This document shows, piece after piece, positions 1 to 11,438 of a DNA stretch of 64,000 bases; the first letter of the stretch is position 1, and every line of letters starts with the position of its first letter. The stretch lies in contig MNCI01003660.1 in assembly GCA_015680685.1 (NCBI GenBank), forward strand, positions 857,101 to 921,100, in the 5' to 3' direction. The DNA comes from Gnetum montanum. Lineage: Eukaryota > Streptophyta > Gnetopsida > Gnetales > Gnetaceae. Under the pieces are notes generated by a model, which had not been told where the DNA came from, ran no database searches, and saw only the letters and a program-made list of their open reading frames with translations. Position numbers and translations under genes: made by a program.

Positions 1-479
1 TAATCTTCTTTTCTATTCTCTCAAGATTAGCATTTATGATTACCAATTTTTTATTATCTAAGAAAACATATTCAAGCATACATGGTAAGGTTTTAAGTTT
101 TAGAGGCTCTAGTTCACACTTCTTTGGAATCTCTAACTCTCCCCATTCAATGTCATCTTCTTTCTAGAACTTAATATAGGAGAGTTATATTCACATTTAC
201 TTTATCTTATTAGTTTCTTCTACATAGGAACTTGTGATCATTTCAACTAGTTCCATGCATATATTTGATTTAGATTTTGTTTTATTAGTGAGTCACTATG
301 TGCCTTCTTGCTTTGTGGCTATTGCATATAGACACTATTGTACACACATATCCTAAATGCAAACTTTGCATGTTGGAATATTGTCTTGTCTTATTGTCCA
401 AATTTTTTACATGTAATTACACCTATTATTGTTGTATGTGATACATAGAACTCTTCATCATTGAATGACTCTGTTCTCA

Positions 480-870
480 TATACCTTGGATATTTCAAAG
501 GATAAATCTATAATTCCAAGCTTAGTATTCATAATGATAAGCCATGCTCTTCCCATAATTATAGGGAATTTTTCTTTATTCTATCCCACATGAATAATAA
601 CAAATCTTACATGATAATACCAACTACTTATGGTAATTACAACATCTTTTACTTGTTCATGTGAAACAACAATGAACTAGTTAGCCAACTTTACTTAGAT
701 TTTAAATTTCTTTAATGAAGGTAAATTTGAGGTCCTATGCATATCCTGAGAAATAAGATTTACCCACAATCCTAAATCCAATAGACCCTTACATGGCTTG
801 TTTCTTACTATCTAGAGATATACTAAAGGGCTTAGTAGATTTGTTTATTTTTTGGAAAGTTATCCTACTT
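480..870 (-). pseudogene. Retropepsin remnant of element A
   Basis: Minus-strand translation around 740-850 gives GLLDLGLWVNLISQDMH, which aligns with the LLDSG.SVNLISQEMY protease core seen across the family. The catalytic D-S-G triplet is D-L-G here. Near 540-560 the segment FPIIMGRAWL, the distal conserved motif, is still readable. In-frame stops lie between the two. This domain would be the aspartic protease that cuts the Gag-Pol polyprotein. The homology is clear, but the copy is dead. Confidence 0.6.
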
Positions 871-1469
871 TTATCTAATGGGTTACAGTCTAGGTAAGAA
901 TGATAGTCCTTAGATCCTTCTCTATTGATGTTTGAAGCATGGTACTTCATTGAGGACTTGATGTAGAAGGAGCAAGGTTAGACAAAATTCCTCTTCCTTA
1001 AATCTTTTCTAGACTTCTCCTAAAGCATAGACATTTCTTTACTCTTGATTCACTATTTTTTGTGATGTCCCCTTACATACTAATTATCCTAGTAGCATTT
1101 TTATATTGTAGTTATGTTGGCTATTCTTCTTGCATTATTGGTGATGGTATTCATAGTAGAGAATTTTGAGCCTAATGAGAGTGACTTGTAGCTAGTTGAG
1201 ACATGTAGGATTATGATTTCATGTATAAGGTCATAGGCCTATGGTATTCAACTAGATAGTAATAACAAAAAGCATTAATAGGACTATATCCTAGAGATAT
1301 AGTATGCTAGACATAATATCCCTAAGAATTTAGTTGTTGATACAGATATTATTGTCTTAGTGATGGCATTCCCCATGACTATGGTTATTATCATTACTGG
1401 TCGTATTGCTCCTGTGATTGAGAATAATCCCTACTAGGGTAATATAGTTGTTGATAGGATTTCCTATAA

Positions 1470-3423
1470 TTACCTTGTAGATAAGATTAAGTACATATGT
1501 CTTAGACTCTCGTAAATGGGCCGTAAAAAGACAACATCTTGTAGGGTGTTTACATTACCACACATTGCACCTATACTCATATTCAAAACATGAGTTTGTA
1601 ACCTCTTCCACTTCAAAAATATTATCCTTATTCTTGTAATTTTCTCATCCATTATCCTTCTTCTTTTCCTTGTCCTTGTTCTCAGTGGATGCCTCTTTAG
1701 TTTTCTCTTCACTATCTTAAGTGTTGTTATGAAATTTTCATCCATAGAGTTTCACATTTTCTCTACCTTGACTACAATATCATTTTCTAATTTTTAGATT
1801 GATATATCTTTCTATTGAATCACATCTACAATAGTTTCCTCTTCTTGTCTTACAAATTCTCACATCCCTTTTTCTAAAAGCAGAATCTTTGTTGTACTCT
1901 TTAGCTAACTCTCTTACGTACCTCTTTGTTTTCTTTTGCTACTTGATTTAGTAACCATTGGATTTTATAAGTTGTCATTTCAAATAATCTTCCTTGGACA
2001 TACATACTAAGGGCCTCTCTTATTTTATTTCTCAACCCATCAATGATATGTCATAGTTTTTCTCTTTGAGAAAACATGTAACTTGGGCATTAATGTAATA
2101 TTGAATAATATTTATCCATTGTTTCATTAAGGGATTTATGTGTCCCTTTCTTTCATATTTTGATTTATTTTCTTAGATTCGACACTCTTGAATATGTTTG
2201 ATATTTATCACTAAAGAGCTCTAGCATAGTACTCTTTTTAATAGATTCTAGTTTAAAAGATTTGTACCAAATTTCTACTTTTTTTATAAGTATTCTAGAA
2301 AAAAAACTTTAATTCTTACTAATAATTTATTATGTTTTGTAGTACACATGTATCATGGAATGCTTGAAGATGATGTTATGGATTTACATTGTATATCCCT
2401 TCAAACGTTAGAATATTATTCATATCAAGTTGCTTAATGCAACTATTTCTTAGATGTCTAATCAATATGTGCACTACTTCTTTGATGTTGATCATGCTTC
2501 AAGTGGCTAATAGGGATTCTTCATAGTCTTCAATTTTCTATTCTTTGTTGTTGTAGTAGCAATTACTTTGATGTTCATAGTGTTTCCTTCTCTCATGCCT
2601 TGGTTTCTTTTCCTTGTCTTCTTTACCATCTTCTTCATCATCAAAATGTTTTCTTCTATTGATATGCCTATTATTATTTCTTATTCTCTCCCTATCATTA
2701 TCCCTTGGTCTACATCCTCACTTGTCAAAGTTTGTTGATGAGTATGATGAAGAGGATTAAGAACTTGGAAAATGGTATTGACTAGTTCTCCTTTTATGAC
2801 TTCGTTATTCATCTCTTTTGGATTTGTTCGAGATCTTAGATCTTGAATTCCTTATAAGTCTGGAATCTACCTCATCTCTTATAGGATTCTTTGCAAGTGC
2901 TATACATAATTTTAACTTCATAGGATCTTCGATCTATGAAATAGGTTAATGGCAGTTTGATCTGTAAGGATGATGAGACTTCTTAACTTTGTGTGACATA
3001 TTTTCCTTTTCTATAAGGATGATTGTTTGTGGTGCTATTTTTTACTTTATCTTATCATATCTTACTACCATGATATCATTTCTTTATACTTGATCCTTTG
3101 TTGCTTGGTAGGGACTTATCATGTTTTTGGTAACTTAATACCCTTCTTATACATGACCAAGACTTGATCTTAGTAGAGCAGCTTGGAGAATAAATGATGT
3201 TTTATGATCAAGTAGCAAGATAATGTTACCTTGCAAGTGTCTCCATAAAAAATGTTCATCTTGGTAGAAAATGAAGGTAAAATCAAGATAATAAGGATTA
3301 GTGTAAGCATATGATATTCAAATTTGCATTAGTCCACTTCAATTTTCTTCATTATAATTTTTGTCATTACTTTCATGAAGGTCAATAGTAGGTAAATATT
3401 TCACTTTACATGTAGAAGCCATT
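1470..3423 (-). pseudogene. gag remnant of element A
   Basis: On the minus strand an ATG at about 3423 opens a short frame (MASTCKVKYLPTIDLHE) at the position of the gag start in elements C and D. Further left, 2580-2710 is rich in Arg/Asp codons on the minus strand, as in the charged tract of the other copies. The region 1500-1620 matches the zinc-knuckle and Glu-rich segment. The knuckle itself is lost: only part of its cysteines can be aligned and a stop interrupts it. The open stretch 1470-1745 (Lys/Arg-rich) is only a fragment of this old frame. Gag would form the capsid and nucleocapsid of the virus-like particle; this copy cannot. Confidence 0.55.
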
Positions 3424-3565
3424 TTGAATCAATTAGCACTCAAGTTTTTTCTTTTCATAAATTATTCTAAGTATGTGAAAGATAAGTTGACAATACTTGC
3501 TACAATGAACTTTGTTAAAATAAACTAACTAGAAAACATTGTTACATCCTCAATGATGATACCAA

Positions 3566-4372
3566 TGATGAGTGATAGAGAATCCCAACACTCAACCATA
3601 TAAGTCACAAGCGTTCATGCATGACTAGATCGTAATCTATGAATGGACAATGTAAATATACTAGTGAGTTAATGATAAGTTTGTAATTGTTGTCTTTTTA
3701 ATTGGTGTTAATGAAGTGAAAAATGTATGGTTTAACTCTAGGTGAGGTATATGAGTAAATGATTTTGGTTGGCTCTAATTATTTTAAGAATAAACATACT
3801 AAAAATGATTATAAATTCTATTACTAAAGATAATGAAAATGTAAAGTAATTCTAGCCTTTTGGTGATAAGTATATGATCCTAGCTTGCCATTCACATCTT
3901 GGGCTGATGTAATTATTATAGAGATTACCAAGTACCTTTAACATTGAGAAAATTAAGTAAATTCACTATTGAGTTACCAAACAACTACACTTTACATTTG
4001 AAATTAGTCATACTTATTTTGTCCATACTAACAAATAGTAGAATAGTAAATTACATGGAAATGTAAACCTATTCTATATACAATGCTACAATGATAATGA
4101 AAAATCTCAATCTTTATTCTTGGTTATGAATTGTGTTTAGGAACAATCCATTCGAATAAAGATGTTGTACAATTATAATTTACCACACTACAAACATTTA
4201 CAACTAACTATAAGTCCAAGAAAACAAACTGCAAAAAATTCACTAAGGGTTTATGAAAATATGATACTTAACACAATAGTGGGTTTGTATTTATGGGCAT
4301 GACCATGGCCCACTACATCATATCTATAAAATTATATATTGAGCTATGATATCACATCTACAATATCATAAA
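3566..4372 (-). repeat. 5' LTR of element A
   Basis: The left edge reads TGATGAG at 3566, directly after ACCAA, as in elements C and D. The sequence then follows the family LTR order: the motif near 'actcaaccata', a block near 4110-4165 resembling 'tttatttctagtcacaagg', a TATA-like tatttat near 4288, and gatatc-like motifs at 4348-4370. Similarity is low but collinear. The right edge is either ACATCA at 4320 or the more distal 'atcataa' near 4372. The second gives a length (807 bp) closer to its relatives. Confidence 0.6.
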
Positions 4373-5216
4373 TATAATATTATAGTTGTTTACCTCAATT
4401 GTTTTATTAGTAGCATTGGCATAATCCAAAAAATATAGTTAAAAACATCATTAGATAATGTGTAGCACATGTTATTTTGTAAAGATTAATTTATGGTAGA
4501 AAAATATAGGTACATAATTAAGGTTTTTCCTAGAAAATCATATATTATAATTTGCAAGGATATTGTAGCTATTATTTTTGTAAATTCCATGTTATTAGGA
4601 TTTGTTTCCTTATCCAAATTATTCATGAAGAAAAGAAACAACATTTTTCAAAAAATAAAAATATTGGTAATTTTTAGTAAGCATAAATGAAATATTCTAC
4701 AACAATTTCCCAACCTATTATTAGCCCTTTTAAATTTGAGGATGCTAGTAAGTTTCTATATCTAAAGAGAATTTTTCTTTAGAAAAAAGACTTTCTAAAT
4801 AAGATCTAGCAATATAAGTAGTGATGCAGAATGTTTTTACTTAGTAGAACATAATAAGAAGTAATTTTTCATAATGATTTCAGTTTAATAACCTAATAGA
4901 TATTTTCTTTTGTCTCTAATTCTACTAAATTCTAAAAGTTGTTCATTAGAAAATGCTTTCTCAAATATTAATGATATGGATTGTGAGATAAATGTTAAAC
5001 TTGAGAAATCAAGATGGGGAATTTTCTACACATGTTAATGTTATTATTATCATGGAATTTTTGTAGCTTTTCAAATAAGTCCCAAACAAAGACTAACAAG
5101 GAGTATCTTTTTAACAAATATTTATCTCTAGATTTTCTTTTACCTCAAGAGATTGAGATCCTAGCACATGATATTATTTTTTAGTAAATATAATTTTAAA
5201 AACTATGGCAAGAAAA
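4373..5216. other. AT-rich spacer, nothing recognised
   Basis: Very AT-rich sequence between the LTR of element A and the first LTR of element F. A 65-codon frame at 4493-4690 shows no family features. I see no RNA gene, repeat array or retroelement domain here. Confidence 0.5.
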
Positions 5217-5357
5217 TGAATCGATAGGCAAGGACATGGCTATGGTTACATGGGTGGTGGCCATTGATGGCAATGATTGTGGTCATTAGTGGTGGATATT
5301 TTAGAGGTTACAGTGAGGTGGAAAAACATGGGTGTCATTATGGCTAGCTACAATAAC

Positions 5358-5365
5358 TATAAATA
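5358..5365 (+). promoter_or_regulatory. TATA-like box in 5' LTR of F
   Basis: TATAAATA lies about 140 bp inside the LTR and would drive transcription from the LTR. The matching site in the 3' LTR has drifted to TATAAACA. This is a motif reading only. Confidence 0.4.
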
Positions 5366-5388
5366 GTGAAAGAGGCAATGTGAACTAG

Positions 5389-5490
5389 NNNNNNNNNNNN
5401 NNNNNNNNNNNNNNNNNNNNNNNNNNNNNNNNNNNNNNNNNNNNNNNNNNNNNNNNNNNNNNNNNNNNNNNNNNNNNNNNNNNNNNNNNN
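5389..5490. other. Assembly gap (102 N)
   Basis: A run of unknown bases inside the 5' LTR of F. The 3' LTR has a G-rich run and copies of a 'gggctctttctatcaatcc' repeat at this point, which may explain why assembly failed here. Confidence 0.95.
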
Positions 5491-6109
5491 TCTTTCTATC
5501 AGTCTAAAGAAAAATGGCTCTTGCTATCAGTCTTGAGGGGGCGGCTTCCTCTCTAGAGGTAGTGGTTTCCTCTTTTCTTTTCTTGTATCTTATAGGCTTC
5601 TAGCTGATCTTTGAGGAGGGTCCAAGGTAGAAGCTAGTAGCTCAACATTGGATCCTTGGGATCTCTGCAACAATGCAGGAGGGTTCTCCCTCTCTTTTCC
5701 TTTTGTCTACGGTAGTGCAACCCATGTGCATGATGTGAGACATACGATTTTCTTTAGGCCAATAGCTTATCTTGGCAATGCAGACATGGGTGGATGGTCT
5801 TTCTCTCTATGATGGTGCACAAAAGATGGTAGATGGCAAAAATCTTTGAGTGACCACGATTGCTACCCTGTGCAGACTACAATAGGTAGCCTCTCTTTTT
5901 CTCTTTTCTCCTCCTCCTCACTCCCTCTTCCTCTCTATGACAACAGCATTCCAAGTAGTGCACATGGCTAGCAGAATGGCAGAACCAAGGAAAATTCATT
6001 TCTTTAATTACACATTGTATTTGAGATAATTATTTAATTTAAATTCTAGATTTATTTTTAGTTTATTATTTGCAAAAGGTCATGTAGCCACTCTAGCTGA
6101 AATTATTCA

Positions 6110-6844
6110 TGGGTTTCCATACCCATGTGGGAGGCTCCCTAGGCAATAGTCTCCTAAAACAAGTTTTCTTTCCTAGTGTTGGTGCATCCAAAATTTATGT
6201 ATCAATACCTTTTTTGGTGCTAGAAGGAGGACCTTTCTTTTGCATTTTGTTTATTGGCTTTTCTTGCCATTTTTCAAGCCAAGGCTATTCCATTTTCTAA
6301 AATATCTATTTTTTGTCTTTTTCCATCCTCTATTCTGTTTTATTTCCTAAAAATTTCATTTTCTTTGTTTCAAACTTTTTTTGAGCCATTACCTTGAAAA
6401 ATATTTTTAAATAATTTTTGAGCCATTTATTTCCTATTCTCAAAAGTTCATTTCTTAAAAACTTTCGGGTCTCATCACCCATTTTTCTTTAATCTTTTTT
6501 TTTTATTCTTATTTTTTAAAAAATTTCTTATTTCCCAATCCCATTTTTGAATTTTTGTTTTGGTGGTTCTTACCTTAATCCTATGATAGGTAAGATGGTT
6601 TTATTTAATTATTCAATTTTAAATTTTTTTTTCTAAAATTTTGCATTTTACTATTTTCCTTTTAATTTTATANCTTTTCTTTTATGCAATTTTAAAGTTT
6701 TATTCTAATAATTATATTTTATAGTTTTGTTTATTGAATGAACTTCCCTCTGCACCTAGTCAACCAATTACCTGTTGCTTTATTTTAACAAAGCAATGAA
6801 CATCACATTTCCCAAGCTTTATTTCTAGGAGAACTCAGATTACA
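6110..6844 (+). other. Untranslated leader of element F
   Basis: T-rich sequence between the 5' LTR and gag with no recognisable protein. The 63-codon frame at 6109-6300 is not conserved in anything I recognise. It starts with TGGGTTTCC, the place where a primer-binding site would lie. A single N is present at 6673. Confidence 0.5.
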
Positions 6845-8105
6845 ATGGCAGCTAATCAACCCCCAGCTCCTTTGGTTAGCAACCCTATCAACTTCACTAA
6901 TTATCATGATATCCCAAAATCACTTCAAAATATAATTTTTTTTTTCGATCCCACAACCCCTACTAGTGATGCTCCCCAACATATACAATGTTTCAAAACC
7001 TTACTAGGCATCCACAACATTGTCCAAAATGATGTGGCATGTAGGTTATTTGTGACAACTTTCAAAACCAAAGCAACCCAATGGCTTTTGATGCTCCCCA
7101 ATGCCTCCATTAACTCATGGCAGGAGTTTAAAAATAAGTTTTTGACTTAGTTTTACAAATTCAAAAACCCTATCATAGCATCTAGTAACTTGCCAGCTCA
7201 AGGAAGCTACCTAGGGAAAATGTTAGGGATTACAACCTAAGATTCCTTCACCAATTGGCCAATGTGCCAAGCGAGATGTGTCCACAATCCGATGGCATCC
7301 CCAACTTTTACCTCTCTATCATTGATCCATTCTTTGCCTATGCTATCAAATCTAATTCAAACATATGGAAATACAGGGAGCAATGGCTAAAGCCATGGAG
7401 TTAGAACAAACCACCCTTATGAATAACATTCAAAATCAATTTAGAATAATGAGCATTAGTAATCCCATGCAATCTAACTCTCTACCAACTTTTCCAATGG
7501 CCAATAATATGTTCCAAACTCCCATTTCCCTCCAAATGACTCAACCTATGAACAGTTTCTTTCAAGGTCCCACATCTTCTTCATTCCTACCATCTAACAC
7601 TGGTTTGAATGATGATCAATCGAAGGCCTTAATCTAGTTTATCATAAACCCAAACAAGGTATCTAATCCTATTTAATCCACGACTCAAGCTCAAGATTAA
7701 ATGACCTAGATATTAACTTCACTTCAAAAACTTTCCAATGAAGTAGTTGACTTAAGGAGAAACAACAACAAGGGTCCTATACAACTAGAAAAGCCAAGTT
7801 CATCAACCAATGATGATTATTTTCACCTCCATAACATGAGGTAACATTCTAAGAGGACTTGTCCTTAATTCTTGGCATTATATGACGATTGTACCCAAGG
7901 TCAACAAAATGAGAAGCCCCCTGTTAGGGTCCTTAATATACCCGATGAAACTGAAAATGAGGAAGTGCCTTTGTTTGAACAAGTCATGGTAAGTGACCCT
8001 AATCCATACAACACTCGCTATCATAAACTTAGCAACATTAATACTACACAACAACAAACTAGGAATAATCTATATACATCCCCAAAAAAGAAATTTCCTA
8101 GTTAA
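6845..8105 (+). pseudogene. gag of element F
   Basis: The ATG at 6845 opens MAANQPPAPLVSNPINFTNY. The capsid-like core follows, with ATQWLLMLP and SWQEFKNKFLT, the usual signature of plant retrotransposon Gag. A TAG at about 7148 stands where a Gln or Trp codon is expected (LT*FYKFKNP). A frameshift near 7200-7240 moves the frame, after which DYNLRFLHQLANVP is readable. A Gln/Met/Pro-rich segment follows (7365-7637). A knuckle remnant (HSKRTCP near 7850) and an acidic stretch at 7872-8105 complete it. The product would be the structural protein of the particle. It is broken by at least six stops or shifts. Confidence 0.7.
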
Positions 8106-8439
8106 AATAATGTAAACAACCAAACTAGGTCATCACAAGTAAATGCCCCATAATAAGCAAACTCCCCTCCTCTACCTAGAAGAGCCCTACCTTAACTAGA
8201 AGCGAAGGATTTACCTAAGACTTACAATCTAGTTTAGGATTTAAAGAAAATCAAAGCCAACATTTTAATGTATGACCTTTTACACTTTAATGAAATGAAA
8301 GAGGCAATTCAGAACATAGTTCACATGCCTGTGACCAAAAAAGAATCCCCAATCCCTGAAAGGCAAGTTCACTTTGCCAAAAGTCCTAAGATGCTATTAG
8401 TATAGAACATAAACAATTCTATATCAAATAAGAAAGATC

Positions 8440-8800
8440 AACCCCTTTCCTAACAACCCTGATCATTTTAGGGAAGAATGTTTACAATTGTTTAATGGAT
8501 TCTAAAGAAACTATTACTGTCACGCCTCTTGAGGTATATAAGGCTTTAGGAGCACAAATGATACCACAAACAAAAAGTGATTCAACTCAATGGATCTGAC
8601 GTACCTATAGTAGGATCATTGAAGGCAATGAAGGTGCAACTTAAACAATATCCTACATTTATGTGTTACACTAATATCCTAGTAGTTGACATGTTTCCCA
8701 TCTATGGTGCGCTCTTATCTAGGACTTTTGGAGCCAAGTTTGGAGGCTTCTTTAGGTCGGATTTCTCAAACTATTAATCCTGATCAAAGGAAAATCTAAA
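8440..8800 (+). pseudogene. Retropepsin of element F
   Basis: The frame around 8450-8560 reads LIILGKNVYNCLMDSKETIT, the position of the LVDSG-type active site in Tat-lineage proteases. The triplet is D-S-K instead of D-S-G. Downstream, 8577-8777 reads IQLNGSDVPIVGSLKAMKVQ and NILVVDMFPIYGALLSRTFG, which match the flap and the late conserved 'DIP.AYG.LLSRDW' region of this lineage (from family knowledge). The frame breaks between these pieces and again before the RNase H frame at 8804. The enzyme would have matured Gag-Pol; this copy is inactive. Confidence 0.65.
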
Positions 8801-8803
8801 TAC

Positions 8804-9931
8804 ATGACCATACCAAGAGAACTTTTCTACAAACAAGTGGTAACAACCTTCGATCAACAGAGTAAACCTCTAGGAAATCAAAACACTGACCCCTTTGTTA
8901 GAGTGATTAAGCTAGGGCTTGGTGAATATTTGATGAATGATGATGTGGGAAAAACCCTAGGCATAAACCCTTTTACGTACATGTATTCTACCCAATATTA
9001 TCAAGCTTTTAGGGAATGTGAGAGGATGTATGAAGATACTTTGCCATACCATCAACATGATGGAAGAGCTTTTCTTTTTGGTGACCCACCACCACCAGGA
9101 AATGATAAGGATGTAAGTGATGTTCTAACCAATGAAATATTAGAGAATGAACCAAATTTTGATGATGATCATTATTACCTTGACCAGAGGATCAATTTTT
9201 CTAATTTCATGAATTTAAAAACTTGGATACTAAGAGTGGATGGTGCCTCTTCCACGAAAGGATGTGGAGCAGAAATAATGCTTATACCTCCTAGCAAAGC
9301 TCCTATCCTTAAAGCCATCAATTTTTTGCAACCTATGACTAACAACATGGTCAAATATGAAGCACTCATACATGGGATCAAGTTAGCTCAATATTACAAC
9401 TTATCTAAGCTTAAAATCTATAGTGACTCCCAACTAATAGTAAACCAAGTTAATGGAACCTTTAACAATAAAGATGTCACCATGAAATCATATAAAGCTT
9501 ACATTCTTAAATTGTTTAAAGAGTTTGAATGTGTAACCATTGAATATGTACCTAGAGAGGAAAATTACATTCTTGATGCACTAGCCCAAATGGCCACCAC
9601 TTTGGATGTCTCATTCAAACATAATGCTTGGGATTCAGAAATTATTATTGAAAAGGTGAAATCCTATTCTATCCCTGATAATGCATTTTCTTTTCAAGTG
9701 TTTGATGACGATGACCACATTTGTAAATTTCTATTTTCTAAAGGAGAATTTAGTAATCAAGGGGATATATCAAAGGATGTTATGTTTTTAAACAAAATAT
9801 CTCTTGAAGTTGCAGTTAGGAAAGCATTATTTGATGACTTTCACACCAAGACTATAGACTTGTCCAAAAATACTAATTGGCAAACATTAGATGAGACTAA
9901 AATAATCCAGATTCAAAAGAAAGGAAAATAA
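8804..9931 (+). CDS. Pol segment with intact archaeal-type RNase H (aRNH), element F
   Basis: This is the longest open frame in the window, 375 codons. Residues 1-135 are a linker joining protease to RNase H. Residues 141-268 form an RNase H of the type found as an extra domain in Tat/Ogre elements: VDGASS (D146), KYEALIHG (E186), YSDSQLIVNQV (D208) and REENYILDALAQMA (D258). All four catalytic acids are present. Residues 269-375 are linker. It is part of the Pol polyprotein, not a separate gene: the stop (aaataatatcc) is followed in the same frame by further Pol sequence leading to RT, and the ATG is an internal Met. Its place is unusual, between protease and RT; in Tat elements as generally described the extra RNase H follows the gypsy RNase H. 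RNase H removes RNA from the RNA-DNA hybrid during reverse transcription. Confidence 0.85.
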   Translation: MTIPRELFYKQVVTTFDQQSKPLGNQNTDPFVRVIKLGLGEYLMNDDVGKTLGINPFTYMYSTQYYQAFRECERMYEDTLPYHQHDGRAFLFGDPPPPGNDKDVSDVLTNEILENEPNFDDDHYYLDQRINFSNFMNLKTWILRVDGASSTKGCGAEIMLIPPSKAPILKAINFLQPMTNNMVKYEALIHGIKLAQYYNLSKLKIYSDSQLIVNQVNGTFNNKDVTMKSYKAYILKLFKEFECVTIEYVPREENYILDALAQMATTLDVSFKHNAWDSEIIIEKVKSYSIPDNAFSFQVFDDDDHICKFLFSKGEFSNQGDISKDVMFLNKISLEVAVRKALFDDFHTKTIDLSKNTNWQTLDETKIIQIQKKGK

Positions 9932-10882
9932 TATCCTGTTAAAATAGGAGTTTGTTTACATTCAGATGAAAGGAAAAGCCTAGTCGAATTACTACGTGTT
10001 TAATGATGTTCTAGATTGGACTTATGAAGACCTTAAGACTTTCAATCCATTAGTAATGACACATACAACCCCCCTTAGGCTAGAAAAAAAACCATTCAAG
10101 CAAAAACTTAGACATGTAAATCAAAATATTGAAACCCTCATCAAAGCAGAAATCTCTTAGAATCCAAAATTATTTACCCGGTGAGACACTCCAGTTGGAT
10201 ATCAAACTTAGTACCTGTTAGGAAACGTACTAGTGAATTAAGATTACGTATTGATTTTTGCAACCTTAATACTTCTTGAATTAAGGATAATTATCCACTC
10301 CCCCTTATGGAGGATCTTTTGCAAATTGTGAATGGGGCTCAAATGTATTCCTTTTTAGATGGGTATTTAGGATAAACCAAATTTTAGTAAATAAGAAAGA
10401 CCAGTACAAAACATCTTTCACGACAAGATGGGGAACTTTTCAGTTTGCTAAAATGCCCTTCGGCCTCATAAATGTTGGCTCTACCTTTCAAAGAGATATG
10501 GATAAAAATTTTGAAGGGCTAATTAGAAAGTGCATTATTATCTACTTAGATGACTTAACCATTTTCTCCAAAGATCAGGGTAGGCACCTTAGAGACCTAA
10601 GAAACATTTTTATAAGATGTAGATGATTCAGTATTACCCTGAATGCAAAGAAATCTAAATTCAGTATTACCCTAAATTGCTGGGTCATATAGTGACTAAA
10701 GAGGGGATTGTGATTGAACTTGAGGGGGTGAATGCAATTTTAGAAATACCTTATCCTCTATCCAAAACTGATCTAAGGGAATTATTTGGGAAAATCAAAT
10801 TCATTAGACAATTTATCCCCATCTATGATGAATTAGTTAGATCATTGAATGAGATGCTTAAAAAAGATAGTAATATGCACTA
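9932..10882 (+). pseudogene. Reverse transcriptase of element F
   Basis: After a stop and a frameshift near 10002, FNDVLDWTYEDL is readable, the usual entry to RT in this lineage. Then come SWISNLVPVRKRT, LRLRIDFCNLNT, DNYPLPLMEDLL, YSFLDGY, TSFTTRWGTFQFAKMPFGL and STFQRDM. The catalytic motif YLDD is intact at 10543-10554 (IIYLDDLTIFSK). Later motifs include LNAKKSKF and, after a shift, LLGHIVTKEGIVI. Stops occur at about 10278 (after LNTS), in the LDGY block, and at about 10624. The enzyme would copy the element RNA into DNA. The fold is fully represented but the frame is broken at least five times. Confidence 0.8.
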
Positions 10883-11438
10883 GATAGAAGAAAGAAAGAA
10901 TGCTTTCCTCACTATCAAAGAGGCCATTATAGATGCCCCTATCCTAGCATCTCCTTGGTATGAAAATGACTTTCACTTATATGCTTTTTCTAGTGATGTT
11001 ATTGTTGCTTCTATCTTAACCCAAGACATAAATGATCAAGGTAAGAGACCCATAGCTTTCATGTTTGCACCTTTAAAGGATGCAAAATTAATAAACTCAC
11101 CCATAGAGAAGTAATTTTATGTTGTAATAAAAGCCTTGAAGTAACATCGCTACTACTTGTTAAATGCAAAAGTCTTTGTCATGGTCACTAACCTAGCCAC
11201 CACTACTTTAGCTAAATTACAATATCCTAGTGAAAAATGTGATATGTGGGTTATGAAGTTGCAATAATATGATATTCAATGGAAGGTAGCCAAGTTAGTT
11301 ATAGCGACTAGCCTTTCCAAGCTAATTGCCAAAGCCTCAGCTTTAGAAAGTTGTGATGCACCCGAAGATAAAGAATTAATTCCTTTTCACATATTGTCCA
11401 TTGATGAGGAAAATGATATCCCATTTTCTCCCAATTAA
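10883..11438 (+). pseudogene. Degenerate gypsy RNase H (connection domain), element F
   Basis: The frame reads ERKNAFLTIKEAIIDAPILA, then LYAFSSDVIVASILTQ, KRPIAFMFAPLKDAKL, SPIEK*FYVVIKALK*HRYY and MVTNLATTTLAKLQYPS. It aligns with the RNase H that follows RT in Ty3/gypsy, but the catalytic positions are gone: the first Asp of TDAS is Phe (YAFS), the Glu of EKE is a stop (TAA, probably from Gln), and the Asp of TDH is Asn (TNL). Loss at all three sites fits a domain kept only as a structural tether while the upstream aRNH cuts RNA. Three or four stops add ordinary decay. Confidence 0.7.

Larger units (their letters stand above)
1..4372 (-). mobile_element. Athila-like Ty3/gypsy element A, 5' part only
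   Basis: This is the 5' half of a heavily decayed LTR retrotransposon on the minus strand. Its RT and integrase lie beyond the left edge of the window. Reading leftwards it shows a 5' LTR, a gag remnant starting near 3423, and a protease remnant near 480-870. Blocks match elements C and D in the same order, for example the segment around 540-570 against 60319-60350, and the segment around 301-340 against 38076-38110. It is the most diverged of the four copies of this family. The right LTR edge is uncertain (4320 or about 4372), so no target duplication can be claimed. Confidence 0.75.
5217..6109 (+). repeat. 5' LTR of element F (contains N gap)
   Basis: Direct repeat of 18654-19494, similar from TGAAT(C/T)GATAGG to the block ending near 'ctctagctga', and probably on to TATTCA. 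It includes a TATA-like site and a CT-rich tract at 5899-5935. A run of Ns at 5389-5490 replaces the G-rich segment and short tandem repeats seen at the same place in the 3' copy, so the true length is unknown. Confidence 0.65.

Noticed and set aside
6109-6300. 63-codon frame in the F leader as a protein
   Set aside because: No conserved features; it starts on the LTR edge in a T-rich leader.
10626-10676. Small direct repeat 'ttcagtattaccct' as a duplication
   Set aside because: Both occurrences fall on expected RT motifs (I.LN..KS and F.IT), so the likeness may be chance or a local conversion.
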